Shown: positions 28,709 through 38,018 of the stretch, in pieces
How the letters are laid out: each line of letters begins with the position of its first letter
How positions within the stretch are numbered: the stretch's first letter is position 1
Assembly (NCBI RefSeq): GCF_900105195.1
Contig: NZ_FNRX01000002.1
Location: 1 to 64,000 of the forward strand
DNA: 64,000 bases
From: Rhodococcus pyridinivorans
GTDB lineage: Bacteria; Actinomycetota; Actinomycetes; Mycobacteriales; Mycobacteriaceae
Reading direction: 5' to 3'
The notes under the pieces: generated by a model
What the model was told of the DNA's origin: nothing
Databases searched by the model: none
Seen by the model: the letters and a program-made list of their open reading frames with translations, nothing else
Made by a program: the position numbers and the translations under genes

Positions 28709-30169
28709 ATGCAGATGCCGAGATCGTCAGGTGTGAAGGTCCCGTACGGGGAGGCGGTACACCGCCAGGGTGTAGACCGCCTGCTGCGCTCGTACAGCGC
28801 GATACCGGCCGACGCGCCCGTGCGACTCGCGAAGAAGACGTCGAACCTCTTCCGGGCACGCGCCGCGGCGAACGCGCCGGGGCTCGACGTCTCCGGTCTC
28901 GGCGGTGTCATCTCCGTCGACCCGCAGGCCCGCACCGCCGACGTCGCCGGCATGTGCACCTACGAGGACCTCGTCGACGCGACCCTGCCCTACGGCCTCG
29001 CACCGTTGGTCGTCCCGCAGCTGAAGACGATCACGCTCGGCGGCGCCGTCACCGGGCTCGGCATCGAGTCGACGTCCTTCCGCAACGGCCTCCCCCACGA
29101 GTCCGTGCTCGAGATGGACATCCTGACCGGGTCCGGCGAGATCATCACGGCCCGCCCGGAGGGTGAGCACGCCGATCTGTTCCACGGCTTCCCCAACTCG
29201 TACGGTTCGCTCGGGTACGCCACGCGCCTGCGCATCGCACTCGAACCGGTGAAACGTTTCGTCGCACTGCGTCACCTGCGTTTCGACACGATCGCCGATC
29301 TGCAGTCCGCCCTCGCGCGGATCGTCGACGAACGGACCTGGGACGGCACACCGGTCGACTATCTCGACGGTGTCGTCTTCTCCGCGACCGAGAGCTACCT
29401 GACGCTCGGCACACAGACCGACGAGCCGGGTCCCGTCAGCGATTACACCGGGCAGGACATCTACTACCGGTCGATCCAGCACGTCTCCGTCAACCGACCC
29501 AAGGAGGATCGGCTCACGATCCGCGACTATCTGTGGCGGTGGGACACCGACTGGTTCTGGTGCTCCCGGGCTTTCGGCGCCCAGAACCCGAAGATCCGCC
29601 GGATGTGGCCGAAACAGTTGCTGCGCAGCAGTTTCTACTGGAAGCTCATCGCGCTCGACCACAAGTATTCGGTGGCCGACCGGATCGAGGCACGCAAGGG
29701 CAATCCACCCCGCGAGCGCGTCGTGCAGGACATCGAGGTCCCGCTCGAACGCACGCAGGAGTTCGTCGAGTGGTTCCTCGACGAAATTCCCATCGAGCCG
29801 ATCTGGTTGTGCCCCTTGAAGTTGCGCGACATCGAGTCGTCCCCGGACGCCGGCCGTCCGAGCACCTCGGACGCCCAGCGTCCCTGGCCGCTGTACCCGC
29901 TCGAGCCGAAGCGCGCCTATGTGAACGTCGGGTTCTGGTCGTCCGTTCCCATCGTGCCCGGCGCCGAGGAGGGCGCCGCCAACCGGCTGATCGAGAAGAA
30001 GGTCGCCGAACTCGACGGGCACAAATCGCTCTACTCGGACTCCTACTACTCGAAGGACGAGTTCGAGAAGCTCTATTACGGCGGCGGTGAATACCCCGCT
30101 CTCAAGCAGAAATACGACCCTCGGTCCCGTCTACTGGACCTGTTTTCGAAGGCGGTGCAACGAAAGTGA
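28709..30169 (+). CDS. FAD-binding oxidoreductase (10-methyl fatty acid type candidate)
   Basis: 486 residues from the ATG at 28709, five bases after GGAGGAG. FAD_binding_4 domain (GLDVSGLGGVISVDP, TITLGGAVTGLGIESTSFRNG) and a C-terminal domain as in DHCR24/DIMINUTO-like reductases. GTGA-coupled to a SAM-dependent lipid methyltransferase. Pairs of this kind (TmsA/TmsB, BfaA/BfaB) make 10-methyl branched fatty acids: the methyltransferase makes a 10-methylene intermediate which the FAD enzyme reduces. That role is inferred from the pairing; the order also matches Rv3719-Rv3720. Confidence 0.85.
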   Translation: MQMPRSSGVKVPYGEAVHRQGVDRLLRSYSAIPADAPVRLAKKTSNLFRARAAANAPGLDVSGLGGVISVDPQARTADVAGMCTYEDLVDATLPYGLAPLVVPQLKTITLGGAVTGLGIESTSFRNGLPHESVLEMDILTGSGEIITARPEGEHADLFHGFPNSYGSLGYATRLRIALEPVKRFVALRHLRFDTIADLQSALARIVDERTWDGTPVDYLDGVVFSATESYLTLGTQTDEPGPVSDYTGQDIYYRSIQHVSVNRPKEDRLTIRDYLWRWDTDWFWCSRAFGAQNPKIRRMWPKQLLRSSFYWKLIALDHKYSVADRIEARKGNPPRERVVQDIEVPLERTQEFVEWFLDEIPIEPIWLCPLKLRDIESSPDAGRPSTSDAQRPWPLYPLEPKRAYVNVGFWSSVPIVPGAEEGAANRLIEKKVAELDGHKSLYSDSYYSKDEFEKLYYGGGEYPALKQKYDPRSRLLDLFSKAVQRK

Positions 30170-31473
30170 CCATATTCAGGACCGAGAACGATCGGTCCAC
30201 CGAGGACAAGCTCGCACTCGCCCAGATCGTGGAGATCGTGACCGGCGGCGACATGCCGTTGCGCTTCACGGCCTACGACGGATCGGCGGCCGGTCCCGAG
30301 GACTCTCCCTACGGTCTACATCTCGCGTCGCCCAAGGGCGCGACGTACATCGCCACGGCCCCCGGCGATCTGGGTATGGCACGGGCGTACATCTCGGGCG
30401 ATCTCCAGGCGAAGGGAGTGCATCCCGGCAACCCCTACGAGTTGCTCGCCTCGCTCGGCGACCTGCACTTCGAGCGTCCCCCGGCACGTATCCTCGCGCA
30501 GATCGCCCGGTCGCTCGGCACCGAACTGCTCAAGCCGATCGCACCGCCGCCGCAGGAGCACCTGCCGCGCTGGCGCCGCATCGCCGAGGGTCTGCGGCAC
30601 TCGAAATCGCGCGACGCCGAGGTCATCCATCACCACTACGACGTGTCCAACGAGTTCTACGAGTACGTTCTGGGCCCCTCGATGACGTACACCTGCGCCG
30701 TCTTCGAATCCGAGAATCAGAGCCTCGAGGACGCCCAGGAGAACAAGTACCGTCTGGTCTTCGAGAAGCTGCGGTTGAAGCCGGGCGACCGCCTGCTCGA
30801 CATCGGTTGCGGCTGGGGCGGGATGGTGCGTTACGCCGCTCGGCGCGGTGTGAAGGCCCTCGGCGTGACGCTCTCCAAGGAACAGGCCGAGTGGGCGCAG
30901 AAGGCCATCGTCGAGGAGGGCCTGAGCGACCTGGCGGAGGTCCGGCACTCCGACTACCGCGACGTGCCCGAGGAAGGATTCGACGCCATCTCGTCGATCG
31001 GCCTGACCGAGCACATCGGTGTCGCCAACTATCCGGCCTACTTCCGGTTCCTCCACGGCAAACTGCGGGTGGGCGGTCTGCTGCTCAACCACTGCATCAC
31101 CCGGCCGACCAACAACACCCGCGCCAAGGCCGGCGGGTTCATCGACCGGTACGTCTTCCCCGACGGGGAACTCACCGGTTCGGGTCGCATCATCACCGAG
31201 GCGCAGAACATCGGCTTCGAGGTGATGCACGAGGAGAACCTGCGCGAGCACTACGCCCTGACGCTGAAGGGCTGGTGCGAGTACCTCGAGAAGCACTGGC
31301 AGGCCTGCGTCGCCGAGGTCGGTGAGGGCACGGCCCGCCTGTGGGGCCTGTACATGGCAGGCTCGCGCCTCGGCTTCGAACGCAACGTGGTCCAGCTGCA
31401 CCAGGTGCTCGCGGTCAAGCTCGGCGACGACAAGAAGCCGCAGACGCCGCTGCGCCCCTGGTGGGTCGCCTAG
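30166..31473 (+). CDS. Cyclopropane/10-methylene fatty acid synthase-like methyltransferase
   Basis: 435 residues from a GTG overlapping the upstream stop. CFA-synthase family: N-terminal lipid-binding domain, HHHYDVSNEFYEYVLGPSM (about 155-173), SAM loop LLDIGCGWGGMVRYAA (about 208-223), SSIGLTEHIG, and a C-terminal helical part. Acts on double bonds of phospholipid acyl chains. With the preceding FAD oxidase it probably forms methyl-branched rather than cyclopropane chains. Confidence 0.9.
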   Translation: MTIFRTENDRSTEDKLALAQIVEIVTGGDMPLRFTAYDGSAAGPEDSPYGLHLASPKGATYIATAPGDLGMARAYISGDLQAKGVHPGNPYELLASLGDLHFERPPARILAQIARSLGTELLKPIAPPPQEHLPRWRRIAEGLRHSKSRDAEVIHHHYDVSNEFYEYVLGPSMTYTCAVFESENQSLEDAQENKYRLVFEKLRLKPGDRLLDIGCGWGGMVRYAARRGVKALGVTLSKEQAEWAQKAIVEEGLSDLAEVRHSDYRDVPEEGFDAISSIGLTEHIGVANYPAYFRFLHGKLRVGGLLLNHCITRPTNNTRAKAGGFIDRYVFPDGELTGSGRIITEAQNIGFEVMHEENLREHYALTLKGWCEYLEKHWQACVAEVGEGTARLWGLYMAGSRLGFERNVVQLHQVLAVKLGDDKKPQTPLRPWWVA

Positions 31474-31510
31474 CCGACCCCATCGGCACGAAAACAGAAG
31501 AGCGCGAACG

Positions 31511-31548
31511 GGAAGGGCTCCCGACGCCGTGGCGTCGGGAGCCCTTCC
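31511..31548. terminator. Bidirectional terminator, 18-bp perfect stem
   Basis: GGAAGGGCTCCCGACGCC (31511-31528), a GT loop, then the exact complement (31531-31548), between the convergent methyltransferase gene and fadB. Confidence 0.8.
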
Positions 31549-31566
31549 GTGCAACCGTCGTGTGCG

Positions 31567-33714
31567 TCAGCTGCGCAGCGACGCCGGCGGGTTGAAGCGC
31601 TCGCCGTACTTGGCGGCGAGTTCCTCGGCGCGCTTGACGAAGCCTTCCTTGCCACCCGGGTAGCCGACGATGTACTGAGCGACACCACCGGTCCAGGCCG
31701 GGAAGCCGATGCCGAAGATCGAGCCGATGTTGGCGTCGGCGGTGGTCTCGAGAACACCCTCGTCGAAGCACTTCTGGGTCTCGATCGCCTCGGCGAAGAG
31801 CATGCGGTCGATCAGATCCTGCAGCGGCACATCGAGGGTCGCCTCGGTCTTGAAGTGATCGCGCACACCCTGCCAGATGCCCTGACGCTTGCCGTTCTCG
31901 TCGTACTCGTAGAAGCCGGCCTTCTCGAGACGACCCGGACGACCCTGCTCGACCATCCAGTCGACCACGTCGAGTGCGGGATGACGCGTGGTGCCGAGCT
32001 TGGTGTCGCCCTGCTTGGCGGCCTCCTCGGATTCCTTCGCGATCTTCTGCATGAGCTTCATGTTCAGCTCGTCGGTCAGCTGCAGCGGCGGAGCCGGGTA
32101 ACCCGCCTGCGAACCGGCCTGCTCGATGGTCGCGGGCTCGATGCCCTCGCCGAGCATGGCGATGGCCTCGTTGACGAAGGTGCCGATCACACGCGAGGTG
32201 AAGAAGCCGCGACTGTCGTTGACGACGATCGGAGTCTTGCGGATCGCGAGCGTGTAGTCGAACACGCGGGCCAGGGCCTCGTCGGAGGTCTTCTCACCCT
32301 TGATGATCTCGACCAGAGGCATCTTGTCGACCGGCGAGAAGAAGTGGATACCGATGAAGTCCTCGGGACGCTTGACGCCGGTCGCGAGACCGGTGATGGG
32401 CAGCGTCGAGGTGTTCGAGCCGAGCAGCGCGTCGGGATCGACGATGTCTTCGATCTCCTGGAACACCTTGTGCTTGAGCTCGGTGTTCTCGAACACTGCC
32501 TCGATGACGAAGTCGACGCCCGCGAAGTCGGCGGGGTCGGCCGTCGGCGTGATGCGGTCGAGCAGAGCCTTCGACTTCTCCTCGGTGGTCTTGCCACGCG
32601 AGAGAGCCTTCGTCTCGATCTTCTCCGAGTAGTTCTTGCCACGCTCGGCGGCCTCGAGGGTGACGTCCTTGAGGACGACCTCGTAGCCGGCCTTGGCGGA
32701 GACGTAGGCGATGCCGGCGCCCATCATGCCCGCACCGAGAACGCCGATCTTCTTGATCTCGCGCTTCGGCACGTCCTTCGGACGCGAAGCGCCCGAGTTG
32801 ATGGACTGCATGTCGAAGAAGAACGCCTGGATCATGTTCTTCGCGACCTGGCCGGTGGCGAGTTCGACGAAGTACCGCGACTCGATGGTCGACGCATTGT
32901 CGAAGTCCACCTGCGAGCCCTCGACGGCGGCGGCCATGATGGCGCGCGGAGCCGGCATCGGGGCGCCCTTGATCTGCTTGCGCAGGTTCGCGGGGAAGGC
33001 CGGAAGGTTCGCGGCGAAGGCCGGGCTGGAAGGGGTGCCGCCGGGGATCTTGTAGCCCTTGACATCCCACGGCTGGATGCCGCCCTCGGGGTTGGCCTTG
33101 ATCCATTCCTTGGCGGCCGGAACGAGTTCCTCGACGCTACCCACGACGTCGTGGACCAGGCCGATCTCCTTGGCCTTGACCGCGTTGTACTTGTTGCCCT
33201 GCAGCAGAACCGAGAGCAGCGCCGTCTGGATGCCGAGCAGGCGCACGGTGCGGGTGATGCCACCGCCACCGGGGAGCAGGCCGAGGCTGACCTCGGGCAG
33301 ACCGATCTGCACGCCCTTGACATCGGCAGCGATGCGGCGATGCGTCGCGAGGGCGATTTCGAGGCCGCCACCGAGAGCCGCGCCGTTGATGGCGGCGACG
33401 ACGGGCTTACCGAGGGTCTCGAGACGACGCAGGTCGGCCTTGATGCCCTGAACCTCGTCGAACGCGACCTGCGCGTCGTCGGGGCCGATCGCGATGATGT
33501 TGCGCAGGTCGCCGCCGGCGAAGAAGGTCTTCTTCGCGGAGGTGATCACCACACCGGTGATGGAGTCCTGCTCCTCGTACAGACGGTCGACGGTGGCCTT
33601 CATCGACGCCTTGTACAGCTCGTTCATCGTGTTGGCGCCCTGGTTCGGATCGTCGAGTGTCAGCACAACGATGCCGTCGGCGTCCTTATCCCAGGAAATC
33701 ATGTTGTCGCTCAC
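31567..33714 (-). CDS. fadB: Fatty acid oxidation complex alpha subunit FadB
   Basis: 715 residues from a GTG at 33714, 12 bases after GGAAGGAA. N-terminal enoyl-CoA hydratase (GAALGGGLEIALATHRRIA keeps the catalytic Glu), C-terminal 3-hydroxyacyl-CoA dehydrogenase (NAD loop GVLGAGMMGAGIAYVSAKAG; HFFSPV with catalytic His). Bifunctional trifunctional-type subunit of long-chain beta-oxidation. Located 23 bp after fadA, forming the FadBA operon. Confidence 0.96.
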   Translation of the reverse strand: MSDNMISWDKDADGIVVLTLDDPNQGANTMNELYKASMKATVDRLYEEQDSITGVVITSAKKTFFAGGDLRNIIAIGPDDAQVAFDEVQGIKADLRRLETLGKPVVAAINGAALGGGLEIALATHRRIAADVKGVQIGLPEVSLGLLPGGGGITRTVRLLGIQTALLSVLLQGNKYNAVKAKEIGLVHDVVGSVEELVPAAKEWIKANPEGGIQPWDVKGYKIPGGTPSSPAFAANLPAFPANLRKQIKGAPMPAPRAIMAAAVEGSQVDFDNASTIESRYFVELATGQVAKNMIQAFFFDMQSINSGASRPKDVPKREIKKIGVLGAGMMGAGIAYVSAKAGYEVVLKDVTLEAAERGKNYSEKIETKALSRGKTTEEKSKALLDRITPTADPADFAGVDFVIEAVFENTELKHKVFQEIEDIVDPDALLGSNTSTLPITGLATGVKRPEDFIGIHFFSPVDKMPLVEIIKGEKTSDEALARVFDYTLAIRKTPIVVNDSRGFFTSRVIGTFVNEAIAMLGEGIEPATIEQAGSQAGYPAPPLQLTDELNMKLMQKIAKESEEAAKQGDTKLGTTRHPALDVVDWMVEQGRPGRLEKAGFYEYDENGKRQGIWQGVRDHFKTEATLDVPLQDLIDRMLFAEAIETQKCFDEGVLETTADANIGSIFGIGFPAWTGGVAQYIVGYPGGKEGFVKRAEELAAKYGERFNPPASLRS

Positions 33715-33737
33715 TGTTTTTCGAATTCCTTCCGGTG

Positions 33738-34952
33738 TCAGACGCGCTCGATGATGGTGGCCACACCCATGCCGCCACCGATGCACAGGGTGACGAGGGC
33801 GCGCTTGGCTCCGCGGCGCTCGAGCTCGTCGATCATGGTGCCGGTGATCATGGCGCCGGTGGCGCCGAGCGGGTGGCCCATCGCGATGGCGCCGCCGTTG
33901 ACGTTGAGCTTCTCGTCCGGGATGTTCAGGTCCTTCTGGAACTTCAGGACGACGGAGGCGAACGCCTCGTTGATCTCGAACAGGTCGATGTCGTCGACCG
34001 TCAGGCCCGCCGAAGCGAGAACCTTGTGCGCGGCCGGCGTGGGGCCGGTGAGCATGATCGTCGAGTCGGCACCGGAGGTGGCCGTGGCGACGACGCGGGC
34101 ACGCGGGGTCAGACCGAGGTCCTTGCCGGCCTGCTCGGAACCGACGAGCACGAGTGCCGCGCCGTCGACGATGCCCGAGCTGTTGCCGCCGTGGTGGACG
34201 TGATCGATCTTCTCGACGAAGTGGTACTTCTGCTGCGCCACGGCGTCGAAGCCGCCCATCTCACCGATGGTCGCGAACGACGGCTGCAGCTTGGCCAGAC
34301 CCTCGAGGGTCGTGTCCGGACGCATGTGCTCGTCCTGATCGAGGATGGTCAGGCCGTTCTGGTCCTTGACCGGCACGACCGACTTGGAGAAGTAGCCGCC
34401 CGACCAGGCTGCCGCCGCGAGCTGCTGCGAACGCAGTGCGTAGGCGTCGACGTCCTCGCGGGTGAAGCCCTCGATGGTCGCGATGAGATCGGCGGAAATG
34501 CCCTGGGGAACCAGGTAGCTGTCGTAGTTGGTGGCGGGATCGAGCATCCACGCGCCACCGTCGGAGCCCATGGAGACACGCGACATGGACTCGACGCCGC
34601 CGGCGAGAACGAGCTCGTCCCAGCCGGAGCGGACCTTCTGTGCAGCCATGTTGACGGCCTCGAGGCCCGACGCGCAGAACCGGTTGATCTGCACGCCGCC
34701 CGTGGTGGCCGGCAGGTTCGCGATGGTGACAGCGGTGCGGGCGATGTCGGCACCCTGATCGCCGACGGGGCTGACGACACCGAGGATCAGGTCGGAGATA
34801 CGGTTCTCGTCGAGATCGGGGAATCGAACACGCAGCTCGTCGATCAGGCCCGTAACCAGGGAGATCGGCTTGACGGAGTGCAACGAGCCCGTCTTCTTGC
34901 CTCGGCCGCGTGGTGTTCGGATGGCTTCATAGATGAATGCCTCGGTGGTCAC
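33738..34952 (-). CDS. fadA: Acetyl-CoA acyltransferase FadA (thiolase)
   Basis: 404 residues from a GTG at 34952, ten bases after GGAAGGAA; the longer frame runs into the decayed dehydrogenase upstream. Thiolase signatures: [12 protein letters not shown] with the nucleophilic Cys, [24 protein letters not shown] with His, and CIGGGMG with the second Cys. Cleaves 3-ketoacyl-CoA in the FadBA complex. First gene of the fadAB operon. Confidence 0.96.
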   Translation of the reverse strand: MTTEAFIYEAIRTPRGRGKKTGSLHSVKPISLVTGLIDELRVRFPDLDENRISDLILGVVSPVGDQGADIARTAVTIANLPATTGGVQINRFCASGLEAVNMAAQKVRSGWDELVLAGGVESMSRVSMGSDGGAWMLDPATNYDSYLVPQGISADLIATIEGFTREDVDAYALRSQQLAAAAWSGGYFSKSVVPVKDQNGLTILDQDEHMRPDTTLEGLAKLQPSFATIGEMGGFDAVAQQKYHFVEKIDHVHHGGNSSGIVDGAALVLVGSEQAGKDLGLTPRARVVATATSGADSTIMLTGPTPAAHKVLASAGLTVDDIDLFEINEAFASVVLKFQKDLNIPDEKLNVNGGAIAMGHPLGATGAMITGTMIDELERRGAKRALVTLCIGGGMGVATIIERV

Positions 34953-35110
34953 AGTGCGCAGGTTCCTTCCCGTGCTTGCGGAGCGACGGCACCCACGGCC
35001 CTGCAGAGGGCCGCCGTGCCCAACCTCTCCTACGGTAGAAGCGGGCACCCCTCGGCCGTAAGGACCGAAGCGATCGGTGTCCGTGACCGAACCGAACGTC
35101 CGCAAACCCC

Positions 35111-35600
35111 TTACGGGACCACCGCCGCCCGAAGGCGCGGCGCCGCATACAGGACTTCTCGCAGCGCATCGAGGGGGACGAGGGTGCCGACGAGCCCGCG
35201 AGCACGAGGCGCCCGCCCACATCGAGGCGCGACACCAGCGACGCGATCGCATCCGCCGAACCCGAGAAGTCGAGAGCGATACCGGCAGGACCACCGTCGT
35301 CGAGAACCGCGCCGAACCGGTCGGCGCGTGCCGCGTGCTGCGGGTCGGTGTCCATGATCATGACGTCGGCGCCGGCTTCGGCACACATGGCGACCGCCGT
35401 GACGCCGAGCATCCCGGCACCGCACACCACGACCCTGCGGCCGTCGAGATCGCCGGCCGTCTCAACCACCGCGACAGCCGTCGCGGTCGCACACGAGGCC
35501 GGAGCTGCGACGACGTCGGGCACCGCGGCCGGGACGGGCACGGTCGTCACGCCCGCGGGTAGCACGATGTACTCGGAGTAGGTACCCACGTCGCCCTGGC
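35111..35600 (-). pseudogene. Zn-dependent alcohol dehydrogenase fragment (phosphonate-type)
   Basis: Only the middle of a medium-chain dehydrogenase survives: VGTYSEYIVLPAG, then AAPASCATATAVAVVETAG, Rossmann motif VVVCGAGMLGVTAVA and [12 protein letters not shown]. The zinc-binding N-terminus is missing, and after VGGRLVLAG the frame shifts to a short ending ([15 protein letters not shown]) with a stop at 35111. The PASCATATAV...GAGMLG pattern resembles the phosphonate-associated dehydrogenases (TIGR03366). It lies downstream of a decayed FAD oxidoreductase of the matching type. Confidence 0.75.
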
Positions 35601-35630
35601 CGACGAATCGGGGCGTCCGGTTCCGGGATG

Positions 35631-36600
35631 TCAGAGGCCGAGCAGGTCGGCGGTCTCCTCGCCGAGATAGAGGCCGAGGGTCATACCGCGGCCACCCGGG
35701 CCGGCGACGACCCATACGTCTTCGTCGGCCTTCGCGCGGTGCACGAGCGCGTGGGGTCGATGCACTGGCTGTACACACCGGCCCAGAGCGCCGGACGACG
35801 CGCGGCAGTCGGCGGCCGAGGAACTCCTCCGTCACTGCGACGAGGTGGTCGTAGGGTTCTTCGTCGACGTCGAAGTCGAACGGTTCGTCGTAGGCGTGGG
35901 TGTCGCCGATGGTGAGGCCGCCGTGCAGACGCTGGACGCACAGCAACTGCATGCGATGCTGCGCGGCGACGGGTCGTTGCTCCTCGGAGGCGGTGAGCTC
36001 GTCGAGGGCGGTACCGGCGAATCCCGGGTAGTAGCGCAGGCTGTCGCCGTCGGCGATCGACGTGGTGAGGTCTTCGCCGAGCGGTGCGGTCTGCATCATC
36101 TGCAGCCGGACCCTGCGCAATGGCAGGTCGCGGGCGAGGCCACCGAGTGTCGCGCCGGGGCAGACGAGAACGAGGTCGGTCTCGTGCACGGTGCCGTGGT
36201 CGTCGCGCACTGCACGGTCCCGCGGGCCCTGCGGGAGACGTCCCGGGCCTCTGTGGACAGCAGGAACCGGTAGCGGCCCGAGATGGCGAGATGTTGCCGG
36301 ATCGCCGGGAGCGCGATGCGGGATTCGACGGCAGCGTCCGTGCTGCAGTGCAGTGCCGCGAGGAAGTTACCGCGTAGCGCGGGGTTACGGCGGCGCGTCT
36401 CGTCCGCATCGAGCAGGGCGAATCCCCGTCGCTGCGCGTCGTCGCGTGCGACCGCTTCCTCCGCGACGGCGATCTCGGCGGCGGTGCGCGGCAGCGTCAG
36501 CGAACCGTTCGCGCGGAAACCGACGTCGGGAACGCGGGCGCCGAGGTCCTCCCACAGCTCGCGGGACCGCAGGGTTAGGGCCGGTTCGTCGAACTCCCGG
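35631..36600 (-). pseudogene. FAD-dependent oxidoreductase (TIGR03364-type), decayed
   Basis: A DAO-like flavoprotein in three frames: LRSRELWEDLGARVPDVG...NGSLTLPRT (36600 side), a frameshift near 36210 to DHGTVHETDLVLVCPGATLG...LRYYPGFAGTALDEL...GGLTIGDTHAYDEPF, a second shift near 35790, and the closing VWVVAGPGGRGMTLGLYLGE with stop at 35631. The N-terminal GxGxxG dinucleotide site is absent. The sequence resembles the aminophosphonate-associated FAD oxidases. The upper end is approximate because decay reaches the GntR gene. Confidence 0.78.
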
Positions 36601-36608
36601 TGAAACAG

Positions 36609-36642
36609 TTGGTGTAGACCGGAATTCGGTTACGCTGGATGT
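36609..36642 (+). promoter_or_regulatory. Leaderless promoter and HutC-type operator of the GntR gene
   Basis: TTGGTG (36609-36614) and TACGCT (36631-36636) are spaced by 16 bp, with the GTG start six bases after the -10, so the transcript is probably leaderless. GTGTAGAC at 36612-36619 fits the GTnTAnAC site of HutC-subfamily GntR regulators and overlaps the -35, implying autoregulation. Confidence 0.5.
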
Positions 36643-37359
36643 GTGGCCACCGTCGTTCGCGAAGCGCGCACCCTCAAGCACCAGATCGTGCGCCGCCAGG
36701 TCGAGTGCCTCCTCGACCAGCTCAGCGTGGGAGATCAGGTCCCCTCCGAACGCGATCTCGCCACCCGGTTCGACGTCGCCCGCGAAACCGTCCGCCAGGC
36801 ACTGCGAGAACTGCTCGTCGACGGCCGCATCGAACGTCGGGGCCGCAGCACCGTCGTCGCCGGCCCGAAGATCGTCCAGCCCCTCGTCATCGGTTCCTAT
36901 ACCGAAGCCGCCCTGCTCGAAGGGCGCAGCGCTGGGCGTGTGCTCGTCGCGTGGACCGACCTCGTCGCCGACGACGAACTGGCCTGCCGCCTCGGTCTCG
37001 AACCCGGCGATCCCGTCCTCGAACTCGAACGTGTCCTGCTCACCGACGGAGTGCATGTCGGACTCGAACGCACGCGCCTTCCCGCACACCGCTTTCCGGA
37101 TCTGCGCCGGACGCTCGATCCGTCGTCGTCGCTGTACGCCGCGATCCGTTCCTACGGGATCACGTTCGCGCGGGCGGTCGAGCGGATCGAGACCACGCTG
37201 CCGGATGCGCGCGAGGCGGCGCTGCTCGACGCCGACACCCGCACACCGATGCTGCTGCTCGAGCGGATCTCCTACGACGAGAACGACGTCCCGATCGAGC
37301 ATCGCCGGTCGCTCTACCGCGGCGACCGGATGTCGTTCGTCACGACCGTCACTCCCTGA
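36643..37359 (+). CDS. GntR family regulator, HutC/UTRA type
   Basis: 238 residues from a GTG at 36643. N-terminal winged helix (about 20-72: QVPSERDLATRFDVARETVR) and a UTRA ligand domain. Regulators of this kind sit beside the phosphonate-type genes whose decayed remains lie just upstream on the opposite strand. The regulator is intact while its presumed targets are pseudogenes, so it may be an orphan or control other loci. Confidence 0.9.
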   Translation: MATVVREARTLKHQIVRRQVECLLDQLSVGDQVPSERDLATRFDVARETVRQALRELLVDGRIERRGRSTVVAGPKIVQPLVIGSYTEAALLEGRSAGRVLVAWTDLVADDELACRLGLEPGDPVLELERVLLTDGVHVGLERTRLPAHRFPDLRRTLDPSSSLYAAIRSYGITFARAVERIETTLPDAREAALLDADTRTPMLLLERISYDENDVPIEHRRSLYRGDRMSFVTTVTP

Positions 37360-37367
37360 GCAGCAGG

Positions 37368-38018
37368 TCAGTCGACGCCCAGGCCTGCTTCCCTCGCACG
37401 GACGATCGCGCTCGCCCGGTCGGCTGCACCGATCTTGCCGAGGATGTTGGACACGTGGTTGCGCACCGTCTTCTGGCTGAGCACGAGTCGGCGGGAGATC
37501 GCGGCGTTGTCGAGTCCGCGGGCCACGAGGTCGAGGATCTCCCGCTCCCGTCCGGTCAGATACGGGAAGACCGCCGACGTGTTGCGGGAGTTCGCGACCG
37601 CCGCAAGGGCTTTCGCCGCGACCGCCGCACCGACGATCATCTCACCGTCGGCCACGGCCCGGATCGCCCGTTCGACCCCCGACGGATCGGCCCCTTTGAC
37701 GAGATAACCCGAGGCACCGGCACGGATGGAGGCGATGAGGATGTCCTCGTCCTCGTGCATCGTGACCATCAGGATGCGGGTGCCCGGCGACTTCCGGAGG
37801 ATGCTGCGGGCCGCGTCGATCCCCGATCCGTCGCCGAGTTCGATGTCCATGAGCACGACGTCGACATCGCCGATCACGACCTCGAGGGCCTCCCCCACCG
37901 AACTCGCCTGGCACACGACATCGATCCCGTCGAGAGTGCCCAGCAGTGCCGCCATACCGAGGCGGAAGACGGGATGGTCGTCGACGACCGCAACGCGTAT
38001 CGCTCCGTTGTCGCTCAT
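37368..38018 (-). CDS. NarL/LuxR-family response regulator
   Basis: 216 residues from the ATG at 38018, overlapping the kinase stop. Receiver domain with acidic pair VVDDHP (about 10-15), phospho-acceptor Asp in VLMDIELGDGSG, and Lys in YLVKGAD; C-terminal LuxR helix-turn-helix (LTGREREILDLVARGLDNAA...SQKTVRNHVSNIL). Forms a two-component pair with the membrane kinase upstream; targets unknown. Confidence 0.93.
   Translation of the reverse strand: MSDNGAIRVAVVDDHPVFRLGMAALLGTLDGIDVVCQASSVGEALEVVIGDVDVVLMDIELGDGSGIDAARSILRKSPGTRILMVTMHEDEDILIASIRAGASGYLVKGADPSGVERAIRAVADGEMIVGAAVAAKALAAVANSRNTSAVFPYLTGREREILDLVARGLDNAAISRRLVLSQKTVRNHVSNILGKIGAADRASAIVRAREAGLGVD

Noticed and set aside
31549..34203. 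884-codon open frame on the plus strand opposite fadB and fadA
   Set aside because: Antisense shadow of two well-conserved beta-oxidation genes; composition is typical of a GC-rich complementary frame.
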